From contig NW_023601433.1 of NCBI RefSeq assembly GCF_014898055.3, forward strand, positions 17,718,141-17,782,140: 64,000 nucleotides of DNA, given 5' to 3'. The position numbers and the translations under genes are program-made. Of this stretch, positions 22,707 to 33,292 are shown piece by piece. Position 1 is the first letter of the stretch; the number at the start of each line of letters is the position of its first letter. The notes beneath the pieces were generated by a model that saw only the letters and a program-made list of their open reading frames with translations, searched no databases and was not told the origin of the DNA. Source of the DNA: Talpa occidentalis. Its lineage: Eukaryota; Chordata; Mammalia; Eulipotyphla; Talpidae.

Positions 22707-22825
22707 CCAAACAGATACATTAAACAAAGATCCCCTTTCTTCCTGATCCACGTAGCACCAAATGGGGGGGTGACTGACATCCTCCTTGAACATGGCAGCA
22801 CCCTGTCTGTCTGGTCTGGGGCTGG

Positions 22826-22847
22826 ACACACACACACACACACACAC
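22826..22847. repeat. (CA)11 microsatellite
   Basis: Uninterrupted CA repeat of about 22 bp. Confidence 0.9.
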
Positions 22848-23270
22848 TCATGTGACATGATGATCTGACTCTTATCCAGGTCAAGATCAAAGCTGAGAAA
22901 CTAACAGGCTAAGTCAGCCCCCCACTCCACGTGAGCTTCGAGTCTAGACTAATCAAATGAATCAAACAGCTTCTCTGTGCACTAAGAGCTACGTGAGGCC
23001 GCGTCAGTCACTCTTTAAATTAAATCACAGTATGATTACATCTGTCTCTGGCTTTTCAACCCAGAAGAGATTGAGTGGCTCTCCCAGGGTCACGCCGGTG
23101 GCGCTGAGACGCTGGGTTCAGTGCATTATCTTTCTGGTCCAGATCACAGATGAGAATCTGTGGAGGGTCGTCACATTCACTGGTAGATAGCGGCGGGTTT
23201 CTTCTCGAACAGGGACATGAAAAGAAAGTCTCTTGGAGCTAAGATTTCTTGGAAATATTTTGGCAATTTT

Positions 23271-23531
23271 TAAAAAAGATTTTATTTATGCATACAAGAA
23301 CTGGGGTACAGGTCAGAGGGGCAGAGGGTGAGAGGATCCACCAGAGACAGAGTGGGGAGCAGAACAGGCAGACTGACTGAAATACACTGCTGAGGGGAGC
23401 AGCGGGCGAGTCAAGAGAGGTCTGCTGCACCCTGTGGGTAACTCCCTCGCCGGGGATGGAACTTGTGCTGCAGAGGCTGGCGCTAGCTTGATAGCACTGT
23501 CTTTAACCCCTACGCCACCAGGGGGCCCCCC
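23271..23531 (-). mobile_element. tRNA-derived SINE, type II
   Basis: Flanks ATTTTGGCAATTTT / ATTTTGGCGATTTT. Its head reads CGCCACCAGGGGGCCCCCC on plus, closer to the CTCF consensus than in other copies. Confidence 0.9.
23513..23530 (+). promoter_or_regulatory. CTCF-like motif made by a SINE head
   Basis: CGCCACCAGGGGGCC fits the CTCF core CCACYAGRKGGC with little mismatch. The usual copy reads CCACCAGGGAGGC; here a base change improves the match. Occupancy is unknown. Confidence 0.35.
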
Positions 23532-23593
23532 ATTTTGGCGATTTTGTAAGGTAAAATGAACTGTTGATAAGTGGAAAGATTTGAGGGAGAGGG

Positions 23594-23633
23594 GAGAAAG
23601 AGAGACAGAGACAGAGACACAGAGACAGAGAGA
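23594..23633. repeat. (GAGACA)n simple repeat
   Basis: Purine-rich GAGACA/GAGA repeat of about 40 bp. Confidence 0.8.
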
Positions 23634-24269
23634 TTACTGCTGAGGATAAGGGCTGTTTATAAGTTTATGGAATCGCCCACACTCTGAGACATCTCCTGGT
23701 TGCTACGAGCGTGAAGATTTCTGGGAATGAGTTTTTGGGCCATTCTGGGATTGACACTTGTGTTGCAGGAAGCAGCTGCCCAGGTAGCTGGCGGTGATTG
23801 TGTCCCCAACATTTGATCTGCAGGCTCCTTCTCCCAGTGCCCAGCCTGCTCTTGTGGAAAATGCTCTAGTGAATGTCCTGATCCTGAGGGTCAGGGGTCG
23901 CTGGGTACAGAAACAGGAGTCACAGCCTACACCGACTAGGATCCTCACACCGGTCAGGGAAATGGCTTTCCCAGAAGGGACACAGCAGAGCTCCTGAGGC
24001 TCATACCAGGTTCCATTTTGAAGACTAGGGATGGGAAACCCACTAATCACAAAGAAGTTGGAGAGAATTTTGCCTTCTGGTGGAACAAGAAATGTAGCCG
24101 CGACTTCCTTCCCGTGGGGAGTTGCCCTCTGGGCTGGAGGTATGCAGGTCTACAAAAACCCAGCTACTCCAACTGACCTTGCCGCTCCAGGCTGTACCTC
24201 TTTCTCTGAGTAGCAGCTGCCTGGTGCCTCGTGATCTGGATAGAGGAGAAGCCGCGGGCCACAGGAGAA
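23634..24269. other. Unassigned intergenic DNA
   Basis: Moderate G+C; several short frames, none recognised. No young repeat. Confidence 0.45.
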
Positions 24270-24372
24270 GAGCCCTGGACTGAGAGTCACCTTGACACCA
24301 ACTCTGGGCTGGGTTTGCATCACGCCTCACTTAGCCTCTTGGGGTTGCAGAATTCTCAGCTACAAAATGAGG
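24270..24372 (-). repeat. MIR fragment (ancient SINE)
   Basis: Resembles the complement of the MIR core and 3' half: CTCTGGGCTGGGTTTGCAT ... CACTTAGCCTCTTGGGG ... CTCAGCTACAAAATGAGG. Diverged. Confidence 0.6.
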
Positions 24373-24518
24373 CAACCTGAAAAACGGGCTCCTCAAATCT
24401 CACCTGGTTCTAGAATTCTAAGCTGTTTTTGTACTGCTTGTCCATATTGTAGGAGGAGAAGCCAAGTGTTAAAGGCGGCCCTTGTTCTTGGTGTCTGCAA
24501 AGGCGCCAAAGACCTAGG

Positions 24519-24703
24519 CAGTGGTTCTCAAACTCGAAACAGATTCAGCATCATCTGGGGAGCTTGTTAAAGTACTTCAATGGCCTCCACCTCCAGAGTG
24601 TCTACTCAGTAGGTCAGATGTGGGGCCTGGGTATTTGCATTTTAATAAGTTCCTATGTGGTGGTGCTGACACTGATTGGGGACCACAATTTGAGAACCTT
24701 TGG
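24519..24703 (+). mobile_element. MER5A-like hAT DNA transposon remnant
   Basis: Begins CAGTGGTTCTCAAACTC and ends in the inverted complement TTTGAGAACCTTT. The middle has GCATCATCTGGGGAGCTTG, CTCAGTAGGTC and GGTATTTGCATTTTAATAAG, matching the MER5A nonautonomous hAT element. No coding capacity. Confidence 0.85.
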
Positions 24704-24837
24704 CCTGTCCCCAAAGGACATTCCGAGATGTAGCCAGAGATTATAAACCTGCTCTGCTGGCAAGAGACAGACACCTGGACCTGGGTTTCTAGATAACCCA
24801 TTTCCCAGGGCTAGCCTCATGGAAGAGCGTACCTGAT

Positions 24838-25015
24838 AACCAATATTCACCTAGCGCTTTAGAGTTTTCAAAGAGCTTTGCCTTCTTTGTCTGTTGGAAT
24901 CAGTCCCCAGCGTGTGGGAAGGGAAGACAATATTACCCTCAGCTTTGGAGGTGTGGGTTGCTGCTCCCACAGAGATCTTTGCTCAGCATCGCACAGCTGA
25001 GAAGCAGGGAGGGGG
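24838..25015 (+). repeat. MIR-like fragment
   Basis: CACCTAGCGCTTTAGAG ... AATATTACCCTC ... GCATCGCACAGCTGAGAAG follows the order of the MIR consensus in sense orientation. Diverged. Confidence 0.55.
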
Positions 25016-25424
25016 CATCGGTCCTTCCCTGGGTCATCTGAGACTTCTGTGTCCTTCCTTCTTCTCCAAGCCGCCCCTCAGAATACTCTTCAAGGTCATT
25101 TCTTATTGTTTCTAAGCAAATAATTATTGGGGGCATGCTAATTAGGTATCATTTTCATACACGCAAGGCCATAGTATCCAGAAAGCCATCTTCTCTGGCT
25201 TGTTATAACCCAGTAGAAACATGAGCTGGAAGCTGTAAGTCTTGCCTTGGAAGGTGGCTTTCAAACAGGCTAGTGAAATCATGAATTAATTTGTACTGTA
25301 TTTCAGTCATCATCATTAGTGGTATAAAATATTTTTCCGCACTGTCCAATATACGAGTGAAGGGCTCCCTGAAGAAGAGTGTCAAAAGCGAAGTTCAATA
25401 CTTAGTTCTCATTTTTTATTTTTA

Positions 25425-25697
25425 CTTTTTTTTAAAGATTTATTTATTTATGCATGCAAGAACTGGGGTACAGACCAGAGGTGTGGGGAGGGCGGTGAGA
25501 GGATTCACCAGAGGCAGAGTGGGGAATAGAACAGACAGATCAACTGAAATACACTGCTGAGGGGAGCAGCAGGTGAGTCAGGAGAGGTCTGCTGCACCAT
25601 GTGGGTAGCTCCCTGGCCGGGGATCGAACTCAAGCTGCAGTGGCTGCGGACAGCTTCATAGTGCTGTGTCTTAACTCCTGTGCTACCAGGGAGGCCC
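25425..25697 (-). mobile_element. tRNA-derived SINE, type II
   Basis: Tail TTTAAAGATTTATTTATTTA at the left, head CAGGGAGGCCCC at the right. Short flanks CTCATTTTT on both sides. Confidence 0.88.
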
Positions 25698-27077
25698 CTC
25701 ATTTTTGATTTTCAAAATCTCTGGTCACTTTTTTGATTCCTTTCTGTCTTCAGTTAGTACATTAGCAGCAAGTCCCAGGAGCTGTCTGGCAGACAGGTGG
25801 TATAAAGTGACAGCTGCCAGCAGATGGGAGAGGCCAGCCTCTGCACCACCCCTTCAGAATCAACAAGGGGGAGCTTCCAAATGATGTGATCTAGGTGCAG
25901 TGTCAGGCGTACTCACCTCCAACCTCCTAAGTTTAAATTGAGATGTTTTAGACTCACTGCCCCCCCATTCCCTGGGTTGGGACTGACAACACACAGGTAA
26001 CCCAAAAGAGCCAGTGCCGGGGCGCACACAGCATCTGCTCAGGTGGTACAGGGTCTGCACTCCTGTGAGAGCCTCCCTTTTAGTTCATCACCGCAGGAGA
26101 GAGGAGGCGGGCTCAGGGGGCTATCATGACCAGTGCCCTAAGGCACTTCCGTGACACCAGATAAAGTCCTCCCCCCAAGCACACACTCTGTTTTACAAAG
26201 GATATCAGCACTTGCTGTCCTACCCAGAGCTGACCTTTGAACACACTCAAAAATGAATAAACACAAAAGAGCTCAGTTATCACAAGGTTCCATTTCTCTC
26301 AAAGTAACAAAAGTCACAACATGGTGTGGAAGCCTGACATCCTCCCTGTTCCTCCCCCGCTGCAGCCTCCTTACTAATGGCCTTATGAGCTCAGCCTGGA
26401 ATGTCAACTTGAACTTTAGCATTTATGGCGCAACCAACTAGAACTCAGTTTAACCATACTTTTTTTATTTGATTGAGTGTTTCAATTTACTATGTATTTC
26501 CTGAGGAGGCCCTTGGGTTAAAACAACATGATCTAATGCAATGAAAACCAACAAAAAATACATTCTTTACTTCCAGTAGCTCAAGGCCAATTGAATCTAC
26601 CCAAAGCATACTTTAGCAGTGTTAATCAGCCTTAACACTAGATGGTTTTTTCTCCCCTTTTCTTTGGGCCCACATATTCAATTCAGAAGCCCCTCCGTCT
26701 TCTGATGGCCTATCAGTATACACAATTTCAGGATTAAGCAAGCATCCCCAGGAATGAAAATGTAGTGTTAACAGTGAGTGCCCGAGGAAGTTCCAGACTA
26801 ATTTTGAGGCAGATCAGGATAAGGAGAAAAGCAGTTTAGTGCTCAACAATTAATTCTACTTCTATCATCCCTGTAGAGAGTGCAGGGTATAAGAACTTTA
26901 GAATATTCTTGAGGACACAGAACCATGAAGGGGACAGGGAAGAAGCTGGTACTTACTTGGACTTTAGAGCAAGGACAGAACTCGGTGGATAACGAGGAAA
27001 AGGATGTGCTGGTAAATGGAACCACATAACGACGGCAGGTGGATGTTAAGCAGGCACAGCACAGGGCACTCAGCAAG
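25698..27077. other. Unassigned intergenic DNA
   Basis: No gene, RNA or young repeat recognised. Short frames only. Confidence 0.5.
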
Positions 27078-27547
27078 TGTTAGGGGAAAAAGGATGTCCC
27101 AAAGCTAATTCCATATAGGCTTTGTGGACTCCACCCCCACCCCAGGCCAAAGCCAAAGACACTGGGAACTCCAAATCCCATCACCACCCCAGGGAAGGTG
27201 GCTGGGACCTGAGGGTGGGGTTAAGCAGCCAGGTGGATACAAAAGGCAGACACGTGGGCTTTGGGGATCCCCCATTTTTGGGCTCTCCGCCAGCTCGCAG
27301 CGTCCGGCCAGCTCTGAGAGTGACTTTGGGTTTCCAGGTCGTCAGATCGGGTAGGACACATTAAAGACTTTATTTCCCTATTTTCTCCCTGAGTTGTACA
27401 TTTTCCTTATTTCCTTTTCTCTTGTAAATAAACCTTTTATTAACCTTTTGTGTGTGTCTGTAGTAGAGTATTCGTAAGTCCCTTTAAAGCGCGCAGGTGA
27501 GGACCCACAGCCAGGAACCCGTTTAATATCGGGGCTGCTCTATAACA
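27078..27547 (+). mobile_element. Solo LTR, ERV1-like, copy 3
   Basis: 470 bp, TGTTAGGGGA ... CTCTATAACA, with a perfect 4-bp duplication CAAG at 27074-27077 and 27548-27551. The TATA box is mutated to ATACAAAA. Two overlapping frames (27122-27364, 27124-27354) correspond to those of copy 2. Confidence 0.92.
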
Positions 27548-27551
27548 CAAG

Positions 27552-28200
27552 TACTAACAGGCATCCGCTGGGTGCCAGGAGCTGGGCTGGAGGCCGGGAT
27601 TCATCCAGGAACACAAATATCTGTTGGAGGGGCCTCCTGGTGGCACAGGGAGCACAGCTCTGTGAAGCTGGCCACAGCCACTGCAGCACGAGTTCGATCC
27701 TCAGCCAGGGAGGAACCCACATGGCGCAGCAGACCTCTCCTGTCTCGCCCGCTGCTCCCCTCAGCAGTGTATTTCAGTCAGTCTGCCTGTTCCACTCCCC
27801 GCTTTGGCTCTGGTGAATCCTCTCACCCTCCCGCACCTCTGGCTTATACCCCAGCTCTTGTATGCATAAATAAATAAATCTTTAAAAACAACAACAACAA
27901 CAAATATCTGCTGGAGCTTACATTGTTGTGAAGGGTGACAGATACAGAAATGTGCCAAATAGTAATACTTGCTGTAATGAAAAGAGCCCAGAAGCGGGAC
28001 TGGAATTCCTGAGTCACCAAATTGCTCCTTAAGATTGAATGACCAAGATTTGGCTCTTTGATAAAGTGATTATCTTAGCAAGGCCTGGAGAAGTCGAGAG
28101 GGTAAGTCATAGAGCTCTGCAGGGGAAGAGTTTCTAGGCAGAAGGGACAGCGAGGGTTTAGACCTTGAGGCAGAACCATGTGCAGAGAAAGCAGGCATTG
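27552..28200 (+). repeat. Ancient dispersed repeat interrupted by a SINE
   Basis: GGGTGCCAGGAGCTGGGCTGG ... GGAGCTTACATTGTTGTGA ... AGTTTCTAGGCAGAAGGGACAG ... follows the order of a well-known old mammalian repeat whose class I cannot state with certainty (L2-like). The SINE at 27629 sits inside it. Confidence 0.5.
27629..27890 (+). mobile_element. tRNA-derived SINE, type II
   Basis: Flanks CAAATATCTGTTGGAG and CAAATATCTGCTGGAG. The head is a little diverged (GGCCTCCTGGTGGCACAGG). Confidence 0.88.
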
Positions 28201-29268
28201 CCAACAGGGAAGCATCATCCTAAGCAGATGGAAATTCATTCTGGAGAATGAAAAAATCTTACTCTTGTACAAAAATATAGACAGTAGATAAACATACATG
28301 GTATGTGGATGGCATTAGAATTTCATGGGGGGGTAGAAAAAGGTGCTTAAAAGGCATCATCCCCGGTGAGGCAATAATTTAAAAAGTTTAGAGCCACTAA
28401 GAGGAGTGGTAAAAGGTCCAACCCAGAGGACTTGAAATGTCCAGATACAATTCATTCCAAGGTGATTGAGCACCACTATTTCATGAATCAAAAATTAGAA
28501 GGCTCCCATCAAGTGACTGGAGCTACAGCTCTGAGGCCCAGGCTGCCCAGTCCTGCTCTCAACACATGGGAGCTGCCCATCTACCGACACTGTCCCACAA
28601 CACCCAGGTACGGGTGGAAACTTGTTTGGCTAGAGCCCAGGCAGAAGGTTTTCAGGAGGATAAAGCGGCCAGCGCCTCCGTGGTGGAGCCAAATGATCAT
28701 GATAATAGCAACCGCCTCAGGTGCTGTGCTACGGGCTCCTCTGCGTGCCGCATGCGCCCTCCCAGCAGTGTCCCCAGGATCCAGCAAAAGTGACCTTCCA
28801 GGGTCTCAGCGAGGGTTCGAGGTAAGTCACCCCTGAAGGGGAACAACCTGGGTTTGAATTCGGTGGGTCAGACTCCCAAGAGGGCGCTCTGCATATCCCC
28901 GCAAAAGAAGTATGTTCATTAAAATAAGCTCCGTTGTTGCCCGCTTCCTTCCCAGTTCTTTGGGAGTCTGCTTGCAGCGCTGACGTTTACTTTGAAAGCG
29001 AACCCTTCTCGGGTCCCAGCCCTAAGTATCGGGGAGCTTCCCCCCAGTTTGCATTTTCTGGCCGCATGTAGCCCAACAGCGCCACCTGGTGTCGGAAGTG
29101 GGTGGCACAGCCCGGGACGAGCCCCGTGGCCACGCCGCTGAGGAGCCGTCTGGCTGCGGCTCCACGTGATTTTTTTCTGACTGCATCTGTTGTAACAGAA
29201 AGATTGAGGTCCAGATTATGACCTTTGAGGCTGCTGGCCTGTTTTCCCCGTTTTTGAATATTTACTGT
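28201..29268. other. Unassigned intergenic DNA with CTCF-like motifs
   Basis: No gene recognised. 28850-29160 is G+C-richer and non-repetitive, and carries the CTCF-like motif at 29078. Confidence 0.5.
29078..29095 (-). promoter_or_regulatory. CTCF-like motif between BAMBI and WAC
   Basis: CAGCGCCACCTGGTGTCGG on plus reads CACCAGGTGGCGCT on minus, a near-perfect CTCF core in non-repetitive DNA. A weaker partial match, CCAAGAGGGCGCT, lies about 200 bp to the left. Confidence 0.5.
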
Positions 29269-29283
29269 TTCTACGCCAATTTG

Positions 29284-30261
29284 TTTTATTTTGTTGTATT
29301 TTTATATTCCCCATACAATTGCAACCCCCTTATTTTGACCCCAATCCCTCCCCATAGAGTGTCTCTGGTTCATAATTGTTTGTTGATTTCGATTTTTTCT
29401 TTCCTATAGTTGTTCTTTTTCCTGGTCCCTTATTTAGGTTTTCTAGATTCCTGCTATGAGTGAGACCATCCGGTATTTTTCTTTTTCTTTCTTTTTCGCT
29501 GAGCATGATCCCTTCCAGCTCCATCCATGTTGCTGCAAATTGCATGTGTTTATCTTTTTTGGATGCTGAGTAATATTCCATGGTGTATATGTACCACATC
29601 TTCTTGATCCAGTCATCTATTTTTGGGCATTTGGATTGTTTCCATAGTTTAGCTATTGTAAACAGTGCTGCTATAAACATAGGGGTGCAGGTGCTCTTTG
29701 GAATTGATGTATCTGTGTCCTTTGGGTAAATACCTAGGAGTGGAGTTGCTGGATCATATGGAAGCTCTATGTTTAGTAGGTCCAGAAATCTCCACACAGC
29801 TCTCCACAGTGGTTGGAGCAGTTTGCACTCCCACCAACAGTGCAGGAGAGTTCCTTTTTCTCCACATCCTCGCCAACATTTGTTGTTGCTAGTTTTTTTA
29901 ATATGTGCCATTCTTACTGGTGTGAGATGGTATCTCATTGTAGTTTTGATTTGCATTTCCCTGATTGCAAGTGATGTTGAATATTTTTTCATATGCCTGC
30001 TGGCCATTTGCATTTCCTCTTCAGAGAAGTTTCTTTTTAGCTCTTCTGCCCATTTTTTGACTGGATTATTTTCTTTGTTGTTGTTGAGTCTCATCAGCTC
30101 TTTGTAGATTTTTGTGATCAGTCCTTTATCATTAGTGTTGTGCACAAAATTTTTCTTCCAGTCTGTGGGGTTTTGGTTATTGTCTCTTTTGCTGTGCAGA
30201 AGCTCTTTAATTTGATGTAGACCCAGCTGTTTATCTTTGCCTTCACTATCACTGCCTTGGG
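29284..30261 (-). mobile_element. 5'-truncated L1 insertion
   Basis: 978 bp inserted between a perfect 15-bp duplication TTCTACGCCAATTTG (29269-29283 and 30262-30276). On minus it encodes the C-terminal 271 residues of L1 ORF2 in one unbroken frame (30145-29330), including the zinc-knuckle-like [18 protein letters not shown], then a short 3'UTR. It lacks ORF1, the endonuclease and the reverse transcriptase. It is of the same lineage as the full-length copy at 32067. Confidence 0.92.
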
Positions 30262-30276
30262 TTCTACGCCAATTTG

Positions 30277-30715
30277 AAATGTATCCTTTACCACATCATA
30301 AGTTCCTATTTTTATCTTCCCTCTTTTCTGGACTATTCTGTTCTGTTATCTTGCTTACTATTACACAATTTGTGTGTTTCATGTAGTGTTAATGTATAAA
30401 ATATATGTAACATTATAGTGCTATGTGTTAAGATGTGTTTAAGATACCACCCATGAGCCTTTAAAAAAGGATTTTTCTAATACTATGTGCATTTATTTTT
30501 CCAGATCAACATAGGTAGCATTCCAGCAAACGCCAGTCAAAAAATCTTGTTGGTACTTTCTTGGAACTATATTGAATATATTGAGGACTTTGACACTTTT
30601 TAAAATATTGAGTTTTCCAATCAAGGACATGCATGTTTTCTATCTAAACCATATTCTATATCCCACAGAAAAAATTTAAAGATTTTTCACACAAACCCTA
30701 TACACGTCTTTTTTT
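30277..30715. other. AT-rich intergenic DNA, possible old L1
   Basis: Phrases such as TTGAGTTTTCCAATCAAGGACATG suggest part of an old L1. Too diverged to assign with confidence. Confidence 0.4.
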
Positions 30716-31727
30716 TTGCCAGCTTTAGTGAAAATAATTGACACCGATATTGTAAAAATTTTGTTACAGAGCAACCCCAATATAAAACGGGTTGCCTTAT
30801 GGTGGGTCCTCACCCATATACTTAAAGGAGACTTAAACTGTAGGCACACACAAAGGGTTAATCAAAGGTTTATTTACAAGCAAAGGGGAAATGAGGAAAT
30901 GAATAACTCAGGGAGAAAAAAAAGGGAGATAAATTTGTAAATGCGTCCTACCAGTTCCGCTGGGAGTCCCAAATGACCCATAGAGAGCTGGCTAAAAGCC
31001 CAGCGCTGCCTGGCCAAGAACACGAGCCCCACTCACATGGCTGGTTAAATATCTTAAACAGAAAACATGGCTGCTTAACTCTGCCCTCAAGTCCGCTCAA
31101 CCCTCCCTTTGGTGGTCATGGGATTTGTAGTTCCCAGTGTCTTGATGCAGTGGGGGTGCAGTCCACAAAGCCTGTATGGAGTTTGCTCAGGACATCCTTC
31201 CCCCTTAACAGTTTCACTGTGTAATGTGAGGTTTTTATACATATATATTGTAAAACTGTTATCATAACTAAATTAGTTAACATCACTTCACATGAGTAAC
31301 ATTTTTTTTGTAGTAAGAATATTTACTGTCTTAGCAGCTTTTAGCTAAACACTGGAATATTGTTAATTACAGTCACTGGCTGTGCTATAGACCCTCAGTA
31401 CTTACTCTTCTTATAGCTGGAAGTTAACCCTTAGACCAATGTCTCCCTTTTTCACCACCCAGCCCCTGATAACCATTGTCTGTTTCTATGAGTTACATGT
31501 TTCAGATTCCACATATGAGATCAGACAGTATTTGTCTTTCTCAATCTGGCTTATTTCATTTGGCATAATACCCTCAACTTTCACTCATGTTGCTGCAAAT
31601 GACAGGATCTTCTCCCTTTTCATGGCTGAATAATATTCTGATTTATATATGCCACCTTTTCTTTATCCATTCCTGTGGTTCCGTGTTCTGTCTATTGTGA
31701 ATAATGCTGCAATGAACATGGGGTAGA
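30716..31727 (-). mobile_element. Ancient L1 3' fragment, split by a solo LTR
   Basis: Complement of an old L1 3' region: TTTAGTGAAAATAATTGACA at the left, then TTTTTATACATATATATTG, TTCCACATATGAGATCAG and GTTGCTGCAAATGACAGGA. The LTR at 30762-31210 interrupts it. Confidence 0.7.
30762..31210 (-). mobile_element. Solo LTR, ERV1-like, copy 4 (most diverged)
   Basis: 449 bp, TGTTACAGAGC ... CCTTAACA on plus, with flanks ATTT/GTTT. Same family as copies 1-3 but with many changes; the TATA box and the shared reading frame are not kept, so it is the oldest copy. Confidence 0.82.
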
Positions 31728-32051
31728 GCTTGCTTCTGCTGCTCCTCTCGCTCCTTACGTGGTCATTTGTTGCAGACTTGGGACCTCTTGTGAAGTGGCA
31801 GCTGAGGACACTCTTTATCTGGCTGAAGAAAAACCTAAGGAAGGAGTCTGGACTGAGAGCAATGATCATATTCAGTTGAAGTGGCAAGTCAGGGTGGTTC
31901 TGTGGTAGAGTTTAAGATCAGGTTTGTGTGTCTTAGTAATGGGAGCCTCTTGTGAACAAGAGGGTTTGTCAATGAGGCAGATTAGATTGTAATTTGACAG
32001 GCAGTCAATAAATGAACAGACACACCTGAATAGTTGGAGATGGAGGATCAA

Positions 32052-32066
32052 GATACAATCGACCAG
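32052..32066. repeat. Left target-site duplication of the full-length L1
   Basis: GATACAATCGACCAG, repeated exactly at 38791-38805 after the poly(A) tail. Confidence 0.95.
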
Positions 32067-32081
32067 AGAGATGGGCGGAGC

Positions 32082-32093
32082 AACATGGCGGCG
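32082..32093 (+). promoter_or_regulatory. YY1-like site at the L1 5' end
   Basis: AACATGGCGGCG matches the YY1 core AANATGGCGGC, 15 bp from the L1 start. In other L1 families a YY1 site at this place sets the transcription start. Confidence 0.65.
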
Positions 32094-32600
32094 AGGAGAC
32101 GCTGCGAGTAAGATCTCCCATTAAAAAAAGTTAATAGGGAGGAAAAGCGGCAGGTCCCAGTGAGAACTGAGACAGGGAAGATAAACGGACGACTCCAGCA
32201 AACTGCCCGAAGAAGAAAGTTGCCATAAAAGAGGACGAGAAGGGAGGGAAGCGCAGAACCCTGCTCCCCTCCCCCGCCCACAGAGGCGGCACTCTCCGAC
32301 CGGCAGAGACGAGGGAAACAACAAACCAAAACGCCCAACAAGAAAAACGGATGCAGCAAGTGGGACTGTGAGTGGAAAGGAACTATTTCAGCCACCACAC
32401 CCCGTGAACGGGAGCTGAGGCGAACCCTGCAGGATCCGCCGCGGAGGTGAGCTCCAGGCGCCAGTAAAGAGAGCCCCGCCCCCCAGGAGGAGCCCAGCAC
32501 CAGCACACAGCCCCGGCCGCCCGGTAAGCTTGCGTGAAAGCGGCGCTCGGATTGCAGCTGCCCAGGGCCCTGCGCCTGCGACCTAGGCTTGCGGGGAGAC

Positions 32601-33005
32601 GGCGGAGGCCCTCCCTGAGTGAGCAGGAACAAGGTGCCCAGGCAGGGGAGCGGGATTCAAAAGGCGCCATTCCTGCGCCACTGATCTGGGCTATAGCCCG
32701 CGTCCTGGAACTGAGGACTTTGGAACTGAGACCCGGGCGGAGGCCCTCCCTGAGTGAGCAGGAACAAGGCGCCCAGGCAGGGGAGCGGGATTCAAAAGGC
32801 GCCATTCCCGCGCCACTGATCTGGGCTACAGCCCGCGTCCTGGAACTGAGGGCTTTGGAACTGAGACCCGGGCGGAGGCCCTCCCTGAGTGAGCAGGAAC
32901 AAGGCGCCCAGGCAGGGGAGCGGGATTCAAAAGGCGCCATTCCCGCTCCACTGATCCGGGCTACAGCCCGCGTCCTGGAACTGAGGGCTTTGGAACTGAG
33001 ACCCG
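32601..33005 (+). repeat. Three 135-bp tandem repeats in the L1 5'UTR
   Basis: Units start at 32601, 32736 and 32871, each opening GGCGGAGGCCCTCCCTGAG and ending GGAACTGAGACCCG. They differ at only a few bases. Because 135 is divisible by three, long frames run through them on both strands (32534-33019 plus, 32940-32383 minus). These repeat-encoded frames are not supported as genes. Confidence 0.93.
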
Positions 33006-33292
33006 GGGCACGAAATTAGGGGCGTGGGTTCCCCACGACGGTGGGGCACAAGGCAGACACAGCACCCCAAAGCCGTTGAGGTGTACCCTACCATCCCCGC
33101 TCTGCTCACTGTCCCACGGGGTGGAAAATCAGCTCCCCAAGGGCTCTAGGAGAGATCTCTGGTGCCACCTAGCGACTTGACCCCAGCACAGGCTACTGAA
33201 GGATCTAGTGGCCAGCTGGGGAGTTAGCCCACACCGGGCCCCTTCTGAACAAGTAGTCTGAGCCCACAGGGAGAGCGAGCACCCACAGCCGG

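Noticed and set aside
32383..33019. Frames of 161 and 185 codons on opposite strands in the L1 5'UTR
   Set aside because: Created by the 135-bp tandem repeats, whose length is a multiple of three. No similarity to known proteins; an ORF0-like antisense product cannot be supported from sequence alone.
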